Shown piece by piece: positions 8,298-15,760 of a DNA stretch of 36,572 nt. Under the pieces are notes generated by a model that did no database searches, was not told the DNA's origin, and saw only the letters and a list, made by a program, of their open reading frames with translations. This stretch comes from Dysgonomonas gadei ATCC BAA-286 (lineage in GTDB: Bacteria; Bacteroidota; Bacteroidia; Bacteroidales; Dysgonomonadaceae). The stretch is taken from NCBI RefSeq assembly GCF_000213555.1, contig NZ_GL891996.1:1-36572 (forward strand), in the 5' to 3' direction. Each line of letters opens with the position of its first letter. Positions within the stretch are counted from its first letter, which is position 1. Both the position numbers and the translations under genes were made by a program.

Positions 8298-9791
8298 CTA
8301 TGGTGTTACCTTTTTCATATGATACAAGCGGATATCTGTAGCATGCAAACTGTCAATAACGGCATAACGATTATCTAACGATTGTCTGTATTGCCTGAAA
8401 TCGTCCTGTATGGCTTCTCTATCCTGATGCACAAGAATAAATTCTTCTGTAACAAAGTCTTCCGGTCTTATTTTTTGAAAGCGGAATGGATGAAAATCCT
8501 CTTTCCCCTCACCTGTCAATAAGACAAAACATTCATTATCCGGAGCTATCATCTGCAATCGGGGCATAACATGATAGGAAAAATCATTAACAACAAGAGA
8601 TTTTTTTTCCTGACCGCCATCCTTTACAAATTGTCGGATTTCCTGATACGCCGATTCGGTACGGTTATAATAATCCACACCGGAATAGAGCCTTACTCCC
8701 CCGGTAAAAAACAGAAGAAGTAGGAAAACAGATGAGAGTCGCTTGCATACAGGAAACTCCATAGCCTTTGCCAAGACAAAAGCAAGACTTAAAACGAAAA
8801 GGCCAAATGAACAGGTCATATAACGTGTCACCAATATGGGCAGGTATGCAACGGAGATAATAAATCCTATCGCTATAGGTATAAGAAATGTAATAAAGGA
8901 GAAGATAGTGAGCAATGACATTCTATCTTTCTTCGTATTACCGGACAGTAACACTTTGATTGTTAAGATCAACTGTATCGCCATCAGAATTATTAATCCG
9001 GTCATCATTTGCCCTTTTGTAAAATTAGTAAATGGCAGCCAGATTTCCTTTGGTGAATAGAAATAGTAAATATGCAGGAATATATCGTTCAGGGTCAGCG
9101 GCTTTATCCAGTAATCAGATGAAACATTATCAACTTGTTCCCACAACTGAATAAGCCAAGGAAGATAGGCTATAAAAAAGGCTACTCCACAAAGAATCAG
9201 ATAAGTCAATTTCTTTTTTGTCCGTATCAGGAAGAAGAAAAACAGTATATATATGCCAAAAACGCTTAATAGTCCATAGTTGTGGAGATATGCTGCGCAA
9301 AGGCCTGTTACAAGAAACAGCGTCCAATACTTCTTCTCCCCTTTGTCGAAAGCGTGATAAGCAGATAATGCACAAGCCAAGACAAAAAACATTGTCCACG
9401 AATACATCCTTATTTCCGTTGCCAGATACTGGGTAACCGGAAATATAATAATCAGCAGCATAAAGAAAATAGCCGTTTTATCCCCGAATAAACGCCGTAT
9501 AGGAAAACAGCCTAAGAGAAGAACCGCAATAATGCCTAGTGTAGAGAATACTCTGAAAGAGAAGAGAGAATCTCCGAAAAAAGAAGTGAAAAATTTTAAA
9601 CACCAGTAATATAACGGAGGGTGTACATCTGATGCCGTTATATTTATAATATCAGTATATGATGCCTTCACCATGAAAATGGAATATACATCGTCGTACA
9701 AAAGGCTTGTATTCTCAATGTCGAGGTATATAAATAAAGAAATCCCGAGAGTAAGCAGACATGTATATATCAGCACTTGGGGAATCTTCAT
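8298..9791 (-). CDS. GT39-like GT-C glycosyltransferase (polyprenyl-phosphate sugar donor type)
   Basis: From the ATG at 9791 the protein has 497 residues, about ten or more hydrophobic helices and a C-terminal soluble domain. The first periplasmic loop has the acidic DD pair expected of GT-C enzymes (LLYDDVYSIFM), and DVHPPLYYW follows. This matches the ArnT/PMT-like glycosyltransferase family 39, which uses lipid-linked sugars. Substrate is unknown. The ATG overlaps the gldD stop in an ATGA arrangement, which is why I prefer it to the upstream in-frame start at 9815. It is last in an ssb-gldD-GT39 run. Confidence 0.82.
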   Translation of the reverse strand: MKIPQVLIYTCLLTLGISLFIYLDIENTSLLYDDVYSIFMVKASYTDIINITASDVHPPLYYWCLKFFTSFFGDSLFSFRVFSTLGIIAVLLLGCFPIRRLFGDKTAIFFMLLIIIFPVTQYLATEIRMYSWTMFFVLACALSAYHAFDKGEKKYWTLFLVTGLCAAYLHNYGLLSVFGIYILFFFFLIRTKKKLTYLILCGVAFFIAYLPWLIQLWEQVDNVSSDYWIKPLTLNDIFLHIYYFYSPKEIWLPFTNFTKGQMMTGLIILMAIQLILTIKVLLSGNTKKDRMSLLTIFSFITFLIPIAIGFIISVAYLPILVTRYMTCSFGLFVLSLAFVLAKAMEFPVCKRLSSVFLLLLFFTGGVRLYSGVDYYNRTESAYQEIRQFVKDGGQEKKSLVVNDFSYHVMPRLQMIAPDNECFVLLTGEGKEDFHPFRFQKIRPEDFVTEEFILVHQDREAIQDDFRQYRQSLDNRYAVIDSLHATDIRLYHMKKVTP

Positions 9792-10372
9792 GGCGTTACT
9801 CTTGTGTTCTTCCATTCGAGAGATTCTATCAGGGCGACAATATCTTCCCGCAGAAATCCTACTACCGGGGCAATAGAGTCGGCATTGACCTGTTGATTGA
9901 AATATAATGAGCCTCTCAGAAAATTAGAGGCATTATCAGTCAGATAAAATTGGATCGGACTTGCTACCGAGCCTTTTACATCATAAATTATTCCCGATGT
10001 ATGGTGCAATGAGTCTGTAAAGAGGGATTGTTGTATACCATTCGCCTTCAATGCCTGGCTATATGCCAACTGATAGCTATCCTCCAATGCACCGGAAAGT
10101 TTTCTCTTATCGACCGGAAAATATGTACAGTATAGAATCGCATCATATTCAGGATAAGAGATATTAAACCAAAAGCCGGATTCATCGTTTTTCCTCACTT
10201 CTTCTATACGGGCATTTGCCGGATACCGGAAAGAGAATGCAGCATGTTCGAATCTAACCACTCCGGACTCCACCTTATCTATTCGCGGATACCCCACAGG
10301 CTTCGGCGTATATTCGTTGCAAGAAATGAATATACAACAGATGATTAAGAATAACGTTGCTTGCTTCCCCAT
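9788..10372 (-). CDS. gldD: GldD-like gliding-motility lipoprotein
   Basis: The 194-residue protein has a lipoprotein signal peptide (Cys18 in FISCNEY) and the GldD-type start YTPKPVGYPRID. In gliding flavobacteria GldD is needed for motility and type IX secretion. Many non-motile Bacteroidales keep it, and its role there is not settled. It lies about 125 bases from ssb and overlaps the GT39 gene by 4 bases. The gldE gene usually found between ssb and gldD is absent here. Confidence 0.85.
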   Translation of the reverse strand: MGKQATLFLIICCIFISCNEYTPKPVGYPRIDKVESGVVRFEHAAFSFRYPANARIEEVRKNDESGFWFNISYPEYDAILYCTYFPVDKRKLSGALEDSYQLAYSQALKANGIQQSLFTDSLHHTSGIIYDVKGSVASPIQFYLTDNASNFLRGSLYFNQQVNADSIAPVVGFLREDIVALIESLEWKNTRVTP

Positions 10373-10496
10373 ATATGCGCTATGTAAAAATAGTCTTTGC
10401 CCTAAAATAAAAACAGATTAAAGCAAACAGTCTCCTATTTGTATTAACCTGTCTAATATATTCGATAAATCTCATTCTATGAGATCATGATCTTCT

Positions 10497-10955
10497 CTAA
10501 AATGGCAAATCATCCTCCTCTGATATATTATTCGTAGAATTATATGAATTTGGTGATTGATAAGATTCGTTTGCAGGCTGGGAATACGGCATATTTTCAG
10601 TACCCTCGCCTCCTTCTCTCCTACGGCTGCCCAGTAGCTCGAGATTATCTGCATATATCTCATTTACATACCGTTTCATTCCATTGGCATCGTCATATGT
10701 GCGTGATCGTATTTTACCTTCAACATACACCTGAGTCCCTTTTTTCACAAACTGTTCTGCTACTTTAGCCAAACCTCTCCAGCAAACTATATTATGCCAT
10801 TCGGTACGGTCGGGGATCTGCGTCCCGTTAGCAGCAGTGTATCCTCTCTCGGTAGTGGCCAATGTAAAATTAGCAACTACGCTCCCATTATCAAAATATT
10901 TCACATCAGGATCTTTCCCTACATTCCCTATCAATATTACTTTGTTCACTGACAT
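10497..10955 (-). CDS. ssb: Single-stranded DNA-binding protein
   Basis: From the ATG at 10955 the protein has 152 residues and begins MSVNKVILIGNVGKDPDVKY. An OB fold covers about residues 1-105, with EWHNIVCW and a KGTQVYVEGKIRSRTY segment. A low-complexity Asn/Ser/Pro linker follows, then the acidic tip EEDDLPF, which binds partner proteins of replication and repair. A TTG start at 10961 is possible but unlikely. In the usual Bacteroidota order ssb is followed by gldE then gldD; here gldD follows directly. Confidence 0.97.
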   Translation of the reverse strand: MSVNKVILIGNVGKDPDVKYFDNGSVVANFTLATTERGYTAANGTQIPDRTEWHNIVCWRGLAKVAEQFVKKGTQVYVEGKIRSRTYDDANGMKRYVNEIYADNLELLGSRRREGGEGTENMPYSQPANESYQSPNSYNSTNNISEEDDLPF

Positions 10956-10985
10956 ATCCAACTATCTATTTCGTTTATAATATCA

Positions 10986-10993
10986 CAAATATA
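10986..10993 (-). promoter_or_regulatory. -7 promoter box for ssb
   Basis: The minus-strand TATATTTG (TAnnTTTG) ends 30 bases upstream of the ssb ATG. No clear -33 TTTG is seen at 19-21 bases, so it is supported only by the -7 match and position. Confidence 0.45.
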
Positions 10994-11027
10994 GGAAAAA
11001 AATCCACTTAACATATTCTGCTACATT

Positions 11028-11567
11028 TTATCTTTCCATTTTTCCAACAGAAACTATTTTTTGCAAAAAGAGTGAGTTTGGTATGATTATAAGCTCATTA
11101 TCTTTAGTCCTGAGGTGGGTATGAAATGTCAGAATATTCTCTATTATGGCATCTATAGGAGTATCTTTATCCAGAATATGGATCTCGTCCCCAATCTTGA
11201 ATGGCGTAGTAAAAAATATTATAATTCCGGCTGTGATATTACTTAGGATAGACCATTGAGCAAACATGGCAACACCTATCACTGCAAATATAGAGGACAG
11301 GGCCACGAGCATATTCTGTGGCTGTACACCCCAGATAATAGCAAGAGTAACCAAACAAGTGAAGTTGATAAGTATATTTATTACTTGTATAATATGCAAT
11401 GTCCGGGGTTCTGACTTCAAAGTAAGAGAACCGTATTTTCTTATTATTTTACCTACTATATATTTTGAAGAAGGAGTTAATAAAATTATAATCGCCGAAG
11501 CTATTATCTGCGGCAAATGATCTGTTATTATGGTTAAGATATCTTTTTCCAACATTTCTTTATACAT
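11028..11567 (-). CDS. Small MscS-family mechanosensitive channel
   Basis: From ATG 11567 the protein has about 179 residues. It has three hydrophobic segments (about residues 14-35, 58-80 and 85-110, in this numbering) with the MscS pore-helix and beta-domain signature: small residues in the third helix, then FFTTPFKIGDEIHI. The beta domain is followed by only a short tail ending KIVSVGK, without the large cytoplasmic alpha/beta cage of E. coli MscS. A GTG start at 11585 would lie in a terminator hairpin (11570-11599), so the ATG is preferred. Predicted role: release of solutes on hypo-osmotic shock. Confidence 0.82.
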   Translation of the reverse strand: MYKEMLEKDILTIITDHLPQIIASAIIILLTPSSKYIVGKIIRKYGSLTLKSEPRTLHIIQVINILINFTCLVTLAIIWGVQPQNMLVALSSIFAVIGVAMFAQWSILSNITAGIIIFFTTPFKIGDEIHILDKDTPIDAIIENILTFHTHLRTKDNELIIIPNSLFLQKIVSVGKMER

Positions 11568-11599
11568 AAAAGAGACGTAGTCCACGGGCTACGTCTCTT
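11567..11599 (-). terminator. Hairpin terminator after the lipoprotein gene, abutting mscS start
   Basis: An 11-bp perfect stem (11570-11580 / 11589-11599, arms AAGAGACGTAG and CTACGTCTCTT, 8-base loop) lies 21 bases after the lipoprotein stop. The following minus-strand tract TTTAT is short. The hairpin ends two bases before the mscS ATG, so it may also fold over that translation start. Confidence 0.7.
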
Positions 11600-11620
11600 A
11601 TTGCTATTCTTGATTATATA

Positions 11621-12436
11621 TTATTTTTTGAACTGAATGTAGTATGCATTACTACCCGATAACTGCCAGTTACCAATATAAACCACTTCTGCCGGTTGCC
11701 CCGAAGAAGTATACTTCTGGTATCTGAATTTTACCGGTACATTTACATAGTCGGTAGTCACACCGCTAAAGTTTGGTGAAAAGCTACTTCTGAGGTAAGA
11801 CAAATTCCCTATGGCAGAAAAAGAATCGGTTATATTATTATCACCTGTTCCTTTATCTGTTATACCGAATCTTACGTCAATAATAATTTTATTATCTTTA
11901 GTCGGATCAATTTCACCTTCCGAATCTTTCTGGTTAGTTGCATCATAATAAAAGAAAGCTTTAACTTCATCTCTTTCTTTCTTAGTCAGGCTGTAGCCGA
12001 TCAGCCAGTTATCTCCAATGGTATTTGCCGGAGACCATGCTGCAATACTTACACTTGTAGGAACAATGGTATCGTTTCTGCTAACTAAGTTACTATTTTC
12101 ATACGGTTTATTTAATCTCAAAGATTCCTGAGCTATAGCATTTCCATTATTCAGTATATTCACATACTCTGCATCATAATATCCTTGTGCCGAAGAAGAT
12201 GATATCTTATAACCTATAAAATAGCATTTATTTACTTCAGTTAAATTAGTAATATTATCATGCATTATATATCCGTTTGATGTAACGGCAAATTTCCGTC
12301 CATAATCGTCCTTCGTAATATAAGCGAAATCCTTCTCAATAGTAAAGGAACTGTCTCCATCTCCCAAGCATGATGACATCAGCAACACCACGGAGAACAC
12401 ACTACAAAAAATTTTCAGTAAAGATGTTTTTTTCAT
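11621..12436 (-). CDS. Lipoprotein of unknown function, possibly NigD-like
   Basis: The 271-residue protein has a lipobox (LLMSSC, Cys23) followed by the DGD-type acidic residues common in surface-exposed Bacteroidota lipoproteins. The rest is beta-rich with aromatic residues and many Ser, Asn and Asp. No catalytic motif is visible. It follows the sigma-factor partner gene by 28 bases and ends at a terminator hairpin, so it is the third gene of an ECF sigma unit. A lipoprotein often completes such units, and it may act as an extracytoplasmic ligand or accessory of the barrel protein. NigD-like family is a weak guess from size and layout. Confidence 0.7.
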   Translation of the reverse strand: MKKTSLLKIFCSVFSVVLLMSSCLGDGDSSFTIEKDFAYITKDDYGRKFAVTSNGYIMHDNITNLTEVNKCYFIGYKISSSSAQGYYDAEYVNILNNGNAIAQESLRLNKPYENSNLVSRNDTIVPTSVSIAAWSPANTIGDNWLIGYSLTKKERDEVKAFFYYDATNQKDSEGEIDPTKDNKIIIDVRFGITDKGTGDNNITDSFSAIGNLSYLRSSFSPNFSGVTTDYVNVPVKFRYQKYTSSGQPAEVVYIGNWQLSGSNAYYIQFKK

Positions 12437-12464
12437 GTTTATTTTTTAATTGTATTATTTTTTT

Positions 12465-13730
12465 TTAAAAATCAAATTTAATTCCCAGATTCAGGTCTAA
12501 CTGGGTCTTTCTGTCAGAATATATAGTTCTGTACTTATTTCTGGCATCGAAGTAATATGCCCCTCCTATCGTCCCATAAAGATACATTTTTTTATACAAA
12601 GGGTAGGAAATACCCAGAGATGATCTTACCGAGAACTGAGGATTTGATTGTTTCACAGACTCTCTTATATAATATGGCTCAGAATAAAAGACATGTCCTG
12701 CAAGATCTTTATCTTCAATATCCAGCATGGAGAAGCCCATATTGCTTACATATCTTCCATTTATATCTTTCTGTACCATTCCACCCAGTGCAAAATAGAA
12801 TTTAGTCTTACCTAATTCAAAGAACGTATAATTCAGAGATAATGGTATACCCAGATAGTTAAAATACTGCGATTCACTTATATTGAACACGCTACTTGAT
12901 TTTATCTTCGATGACAAGTGTGTATAAACCAACCCCGTTTCGAATGATAATTTTGGTGCTATCTGTTTGCTGATTGTTACTCCAAACGAAATAGGCTGCT
13001 TATGTTCAAGTTCAAACTCACTATTTTCCTTATTCAGAGCTGACCTGAAAGTCGAAGATCTTACCTTACGAGAGAACAGGATATCCCCGCCTCTTTCATT
13101 TACATTGTCAGCAAACAACCCTGCATCAACAGTAATTCCAAGAGAGAGTCCTTTCGACGGTGATTCCGCTTCCGGCAATATAACTCTCGTTTGTGCCAAC
13201 ATTGGCGCAGCTTTTACTTCTTTTTTCTCTTCCTTAACTTCTTCTTTCACTAAAGGTTCAGATACCACTTCTGGTTCTGGTTCAGGTTCCGTTGTTGCTA
13301 CAGCTTCTACCGGTTCAACTATAGCCCGTGCCTTGGCCAGTAGTGGCGGCACAACTTTTGGAACCTCAATCACAGTATCCACATCCTGCGTTTCAACAGG
13401 AGTCTTAACTCCTTCTGTTTCAACAACATTAGCATCTTCCATTATTGGTTTATCATCTGTTGGAATAGATAATATACCAATTGCAATTGCTGCTGCTACA
13501 CCTACAGCAATAGCGATGGTCTTTATAGTAGATGCTTTTGAGGTCGAAGAAGCTGCATTGGCTGTCGAAGAATTTGCAGATGAAGATGAAGATGATGCAT
13601 CAGGCGCTTGTACAGGCTGATTAGACAAAAGCTGATCCAGCCCACCCCAAATGGATGCAGGCACTTCCGGCTCAAAGTTTCCTAACTTTGAGGAGAATAG
13701 ATCCTTTATTTTGTCTTTATCTTCTATCAT
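12465..13730 (-). CDS. Sigma-factor partner: cytoplasmic region, one TM helix and C-terminal outer-membrane beta-barrel domain
   Basis: The 421-residue protein has four visible parts. There is a short cytoplasmic N-terminus with the motif PASIWGGLDQLL (24-35), then a Ser-rich stretch (45-66) and one transmembrane helix (about 70-89). A Pro/Glu/Lys-rich linker (about 91-194) follows, and last a beta-barrel domain like PF13568 (about 195-421) ending in Phe, the usual last residue of outer-membrane barrels. The gene starts 4 bases after the ECF sigma factor stop, so the N-terminal region is a likely anti-sigma segment. No cleavable signal peptide is seen. It is a common but poorly studied Bacteroidota architecture; anti-sigma function is inference. 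Confidence 0.82.
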   Translation of the reverse strand: MIEDKDKIKDLFSSKLGNFEPEVPASIWGGLDQLLSNQPVQAPDASSSSSSANSSTANAASSTSKASTIKTIAIAVGVAAAIAIGILSIPTDDKPIMEDANVVETEGVKTPVETQDVDTVIEVPKVVPPLLAKARAIVEPVEAVATTEPEPEPEVVSEPLVKEEVKEEKKEVKAAPMLAQTRVILPEAESPSKGLSLGITVDAGLFADNVNERGGDILFSRKVRSSTFRSALNKENSEFELEHKQPISFGVTISKQIAPKLSFETGLVYTHLSSKIKSSSVFNISESQYFNYLGIPLSLNYTFFELGKTKFYFALGGMVQKDINGRYVSNMGFSMLDIEDKDLAGHVFYSEPYYIRESVKQSNPQFSVRSSLGISYPLYKKMYLYGTIGGAYYFDARNKYRTIYSDRKTQLDLNLGIKFDF

Positions 13731-13734
13731 CTTG

Positions 13735-14283
13735 TTATGATCTCTCTTTAATATATTGTTTCACCCTCTCCTGTAAGATATTTCGGGCTCTTACATATTG
13801 AGAACGTGAAGTACCTTCACTAATACCCATCATTTCTGCTATTTCCTTGTGTGAATAATCTTCTATCGCATACAAGTTGAAAACTGTAGAATAACCACGC
13901 GGCAGGTCTTGTACCATTTTCAGTAATTCACCCTCCGATATTTTATACATTTGCTCGTCTTCAGTAGAATCGTCCACTACATCGGGAAGATTCTGAACAT
14001 CATCGGAAGTCTGAATTATTGATTTTTTCTTTCTTAAGTTTTCTAAAGCAAGGTTTATAAATATGCGCTTGAGCCAACCTTCGAAAGAGCCTCTGTCTTG
14101 AAATGAATCAATATTGGCAAATACTTTCATGAATCCGTCCTGCAATAAATCCTGAGCAGCGTCTTGATCAGAACTATAGCGTAAGCAAATACTATACATC
14201 TTACGGGCATACACCTCGTATAGCATTTTTTGAGCTTCACGCTTTTGTTCCTTACAGCCTGCTATAATTTGCAGTTCATTCAT
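13735..14283 (-). CDS. RNA polymerase sigma-70 factor, ECF subfamily
   Basis: From ATG 14283 the protein has about 182 residues. Region 2 covers about residues 20-85, with YARKMYSICLRY and the -10 recognition segment around FEGWLKRIFINLA. Region 4 (about 120-175) contains the helix-turn-helix YSHKEIAEMMGISEGTSRSQ. The two are joined by an acidic linker. A TTG start at 14292 is less likely. It is coupled (4-base gap) to a membrane/beta-barrel partner, and a lipoprotein gene follows. It probably directs RNA polymerase to a small envelope-stress or surface regulon. Confidence 0.93.
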   Translation of the reverse strand: MNELQIIAGCKEQKREAQKMLYEVYARKMYSICLRYSSDQDAAQDLLQDGFMKVFANIDSFQDRGSFEGWLKRIFINLALENLRKKKSIIQTSDDVQNLPDVVDDSTEDEQMYKISEGELLKMVQDLPRGYSTVFNLYAIEDYSHKEIAEMMGISEGTSRSQYVRARNILQERVKQYIKERS

Positions 14284-14413
14284 ATTGGTCAAGCTTCATT
14301 TTAGAGATGCATTTTTTGTAGAAATGTTGCATCATCTAGTATAAATTTCATCTATTATTATCTTTTTTTAGTAATAGTGAAACTTATGATTTTGTCTTTT
14401 TTTTAGAAATTAA

Positions 14414-14833
14414 TTATTCAGGTTTTTGGGTAAACAGCACCATTTTCACTTGCAATTTATTCCCGATATCAATCACATCAACAACGTTCTGCAGACTCAA
14501 TGACTTATCTGCTTGTAATAGAACATTTACTTCGACATTATTGTTCTTTTCTTTTTCCTTTGTAATAGCTGCCATCAAGGCCGGCTCAATCTCCTCTTTC
14601 GTAACTTCCTTATCATTAACATAATATCTCAAATCCTGAGTTATTATCAAGTTAATATTCTTCTTGGTTACAACCTGCTCCGAAGTTGCGGCATTCGGCA
14701 AAAGCACTCTGATAGCCGCCGGAGTAACCATAGTGGATATTATAAGAAAAAACAACAACAGGAAGAACATTATATCGTTCAACGAAGAGGTATAAACCTC
14801 CGCAGCCCTTGATTTTCTCCGTTCTATTTTCAT
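14414..14833 (-). CDS. ExbD/TolR-family energy-transduction protein
   Basis: The 139-residue protein has one transmembrane helix (about residues 18-40, following SLNDIMFFLLLFFLIIS with the conserved Asp of the family) and a periplasmic domain of ExbD/TolR fold. Together with an ExbB/TolQ-type protein it uses the proton motive force to energise TonB- or Tol-dependent processes. It lies 35 bases downstream of the exbB-like gene. Whether this pair serves TonB or Tol cannot be told from sequence; no tonB, tolA or pal is in the window. Confidence 0.9.
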   Translation of the reverse strand: MKIERRKSRAAEVYTSSLNDIMFFLLLFFLIISTMVTPAAIRVLLPNAATSEQVVTKKNINLIITQDLRYYVNDKEVTKEEIEPALMAAITKEKEKNNNVEVNVLLQADKSLSLQNVVDVIDIGNKLQVKMVLFTQKPE

Positions 14834-14868
14834 GTTTTCTCTCTTTTTTAAGAATAAGCTTTATAAAA

Positions 14869-15576
14869 TCAGGCCTCAACACTACCTCTTTTATAAGCTC
14901 TGATTGCCTTCAATACTTCGTTAGATTCTTTATCGATGTTGACTACCACTTTGTCGATACGTCCGTTCAGTACATAATAACCCGCATATGCTATAATCCC
15001 TACGAGCAACCCGGCTCCGGAACATATCATTTTCTGATAAAGTCCCGTAGAAATCGTATCTATAGCGAGATCGTTTGTCTTTGCTATATCATAGAAGATC
15101 TTTATAACCCCGAAAATTGTACCCAGAAACCCGAGCATAGGTGCAATAGAAGCTGTGATTCCAAGCCAGTTCATCTGGTTTTCCAATATACTTATTTGCT
15201 GGCGGGCTTCGACTTCCATCGACTCTTGTATTTCTTTATCATCACGATCAAAGTCTTTAAGTCCGGCGGCAATCACTTTAGCTGAAGCATAAGGACGTTC
15301 TACGCAAAATTTCAAAGCTTTATCGACTTTTCCTTCGTGTATCAACTCCACAACCCGGGATAGCCAGACCGAATCTTTTTTACCAAGACGATTTACTACC
15401 AGCCACTTATTTATAATGACATATATAGCTAAAAGCGACAAAAGAAAGATGGGCAATAGTATCCATCCACCTTTCATCACAAGGCTTAAATAACTCTCTT
15501 CGGGAGCAACCTGGGCTGTTTGCTCCGCCATTTCTACAACGGGGGTAGCCGCCTGAAGTAAAACAAATAAATTCAT
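14869..15576 (-). CDS. MotA/TolQ/ExbB proton-channel family protein
   Basis: The 235-residue protein has three transmembrane segments (about 30-50, 130-155, 175-200). The cytoplasmic part between TM1 and TM2 contains the ExbB/TolQ pattern around ARQQISILENQMNWLGITAS. Near TM2, LGFLGTIFGVI is the highly conserved block. It forms the proton channel with the ExbD-like protein 35 bases downstream. It stands alone upstream, separated from nuoN by a terminator-like hairpin, so the pair is probably an independent two-gene operon. Confidence 0.92.
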   Translation of the reverse strand: MNLFVLLQAATPVVEMAEQTAQVAPEESYLSLVMKGGWILLPIFLLSLLAIYVIINKWLVVNRLGKKDSVWLSRVVELIHEGKVDKALKFCVERPYASAKVIAAGLKDFDRDDKEIQESMEVEARQQISILENQMNWLGITASIAPMLGFLGTIFGVIKIFYDIAKTNDLAIDTISTGLYQKMICSGAGLLVGIIAYAGYYVLNGRIDKVVVNIDKESNEVLKAIRAYKRGSVEA

Positions 15577-15593
15577 AAATGATATTTGTTGTA

Positions 15594-15606
15594 AGGTCTC
15601 AGACCT
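15594..15606. repeat. Short palindrome AGGTCT-C-AGACCT (copy 1 of 3)
   Basis: A perfect 6-bp inverted repeat around one base, flanked by A/T. Near-identical copies lie at 22314-22326 and 23575-23587. This copy is just upstream of exbB. Confidence 0.75.
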
Positions 15607-15697
15607 ATTTATTATTTCGTTAACTTAAAATACGACAATCAGTTAGACTGAATATCATATCATTAAACACTCTCTTTCTTATATGTTTTTATTGTAC

Positions 15698-15741
15698 AAA
15701 ATTCGACAGAAGCCCAAAGATACAGTCTTCTGTCGAATTTT
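15698..15741 (-). terminator. Hairpin terminator after the nuo operon, with an embedded -7-like box
   Basis: A 15-bp perfect inverted repeat (15698-15712 / 15727-15741, arms AAAATTCGACAGAAG and CTTCTGTCGAATTTT, 14-base loop) lies 20 bases after the nuoN stop. The T-run is inside the stem on the minus strand. The loop and stem edge contain TATCTTTG (15715-15722 on minus), matching TAnnTTTG, so the site might also start exbB transcription; no -33 box fits. Confidence 0.7.
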
Positions 15742-15760
15742 ATTTATAAATTAATAATAT

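Noticed and set aside
10373..10496. Remnant of gldE between ssb and gldD
   Set aside because: The gap is only 124 bases and shows no fragment of a CBS/transporter-like GldE sequence.
12967..13620. A 217-codon open frame on the plus strand, antisense to the sigma-factor partner gene
   Set aside because: It is Ser/Thr/Ala-rich because it reads the reverse of the Glu/Pro/Val/Ser-rich linker; the minus-strand frame has a clear domain plan and operon position.
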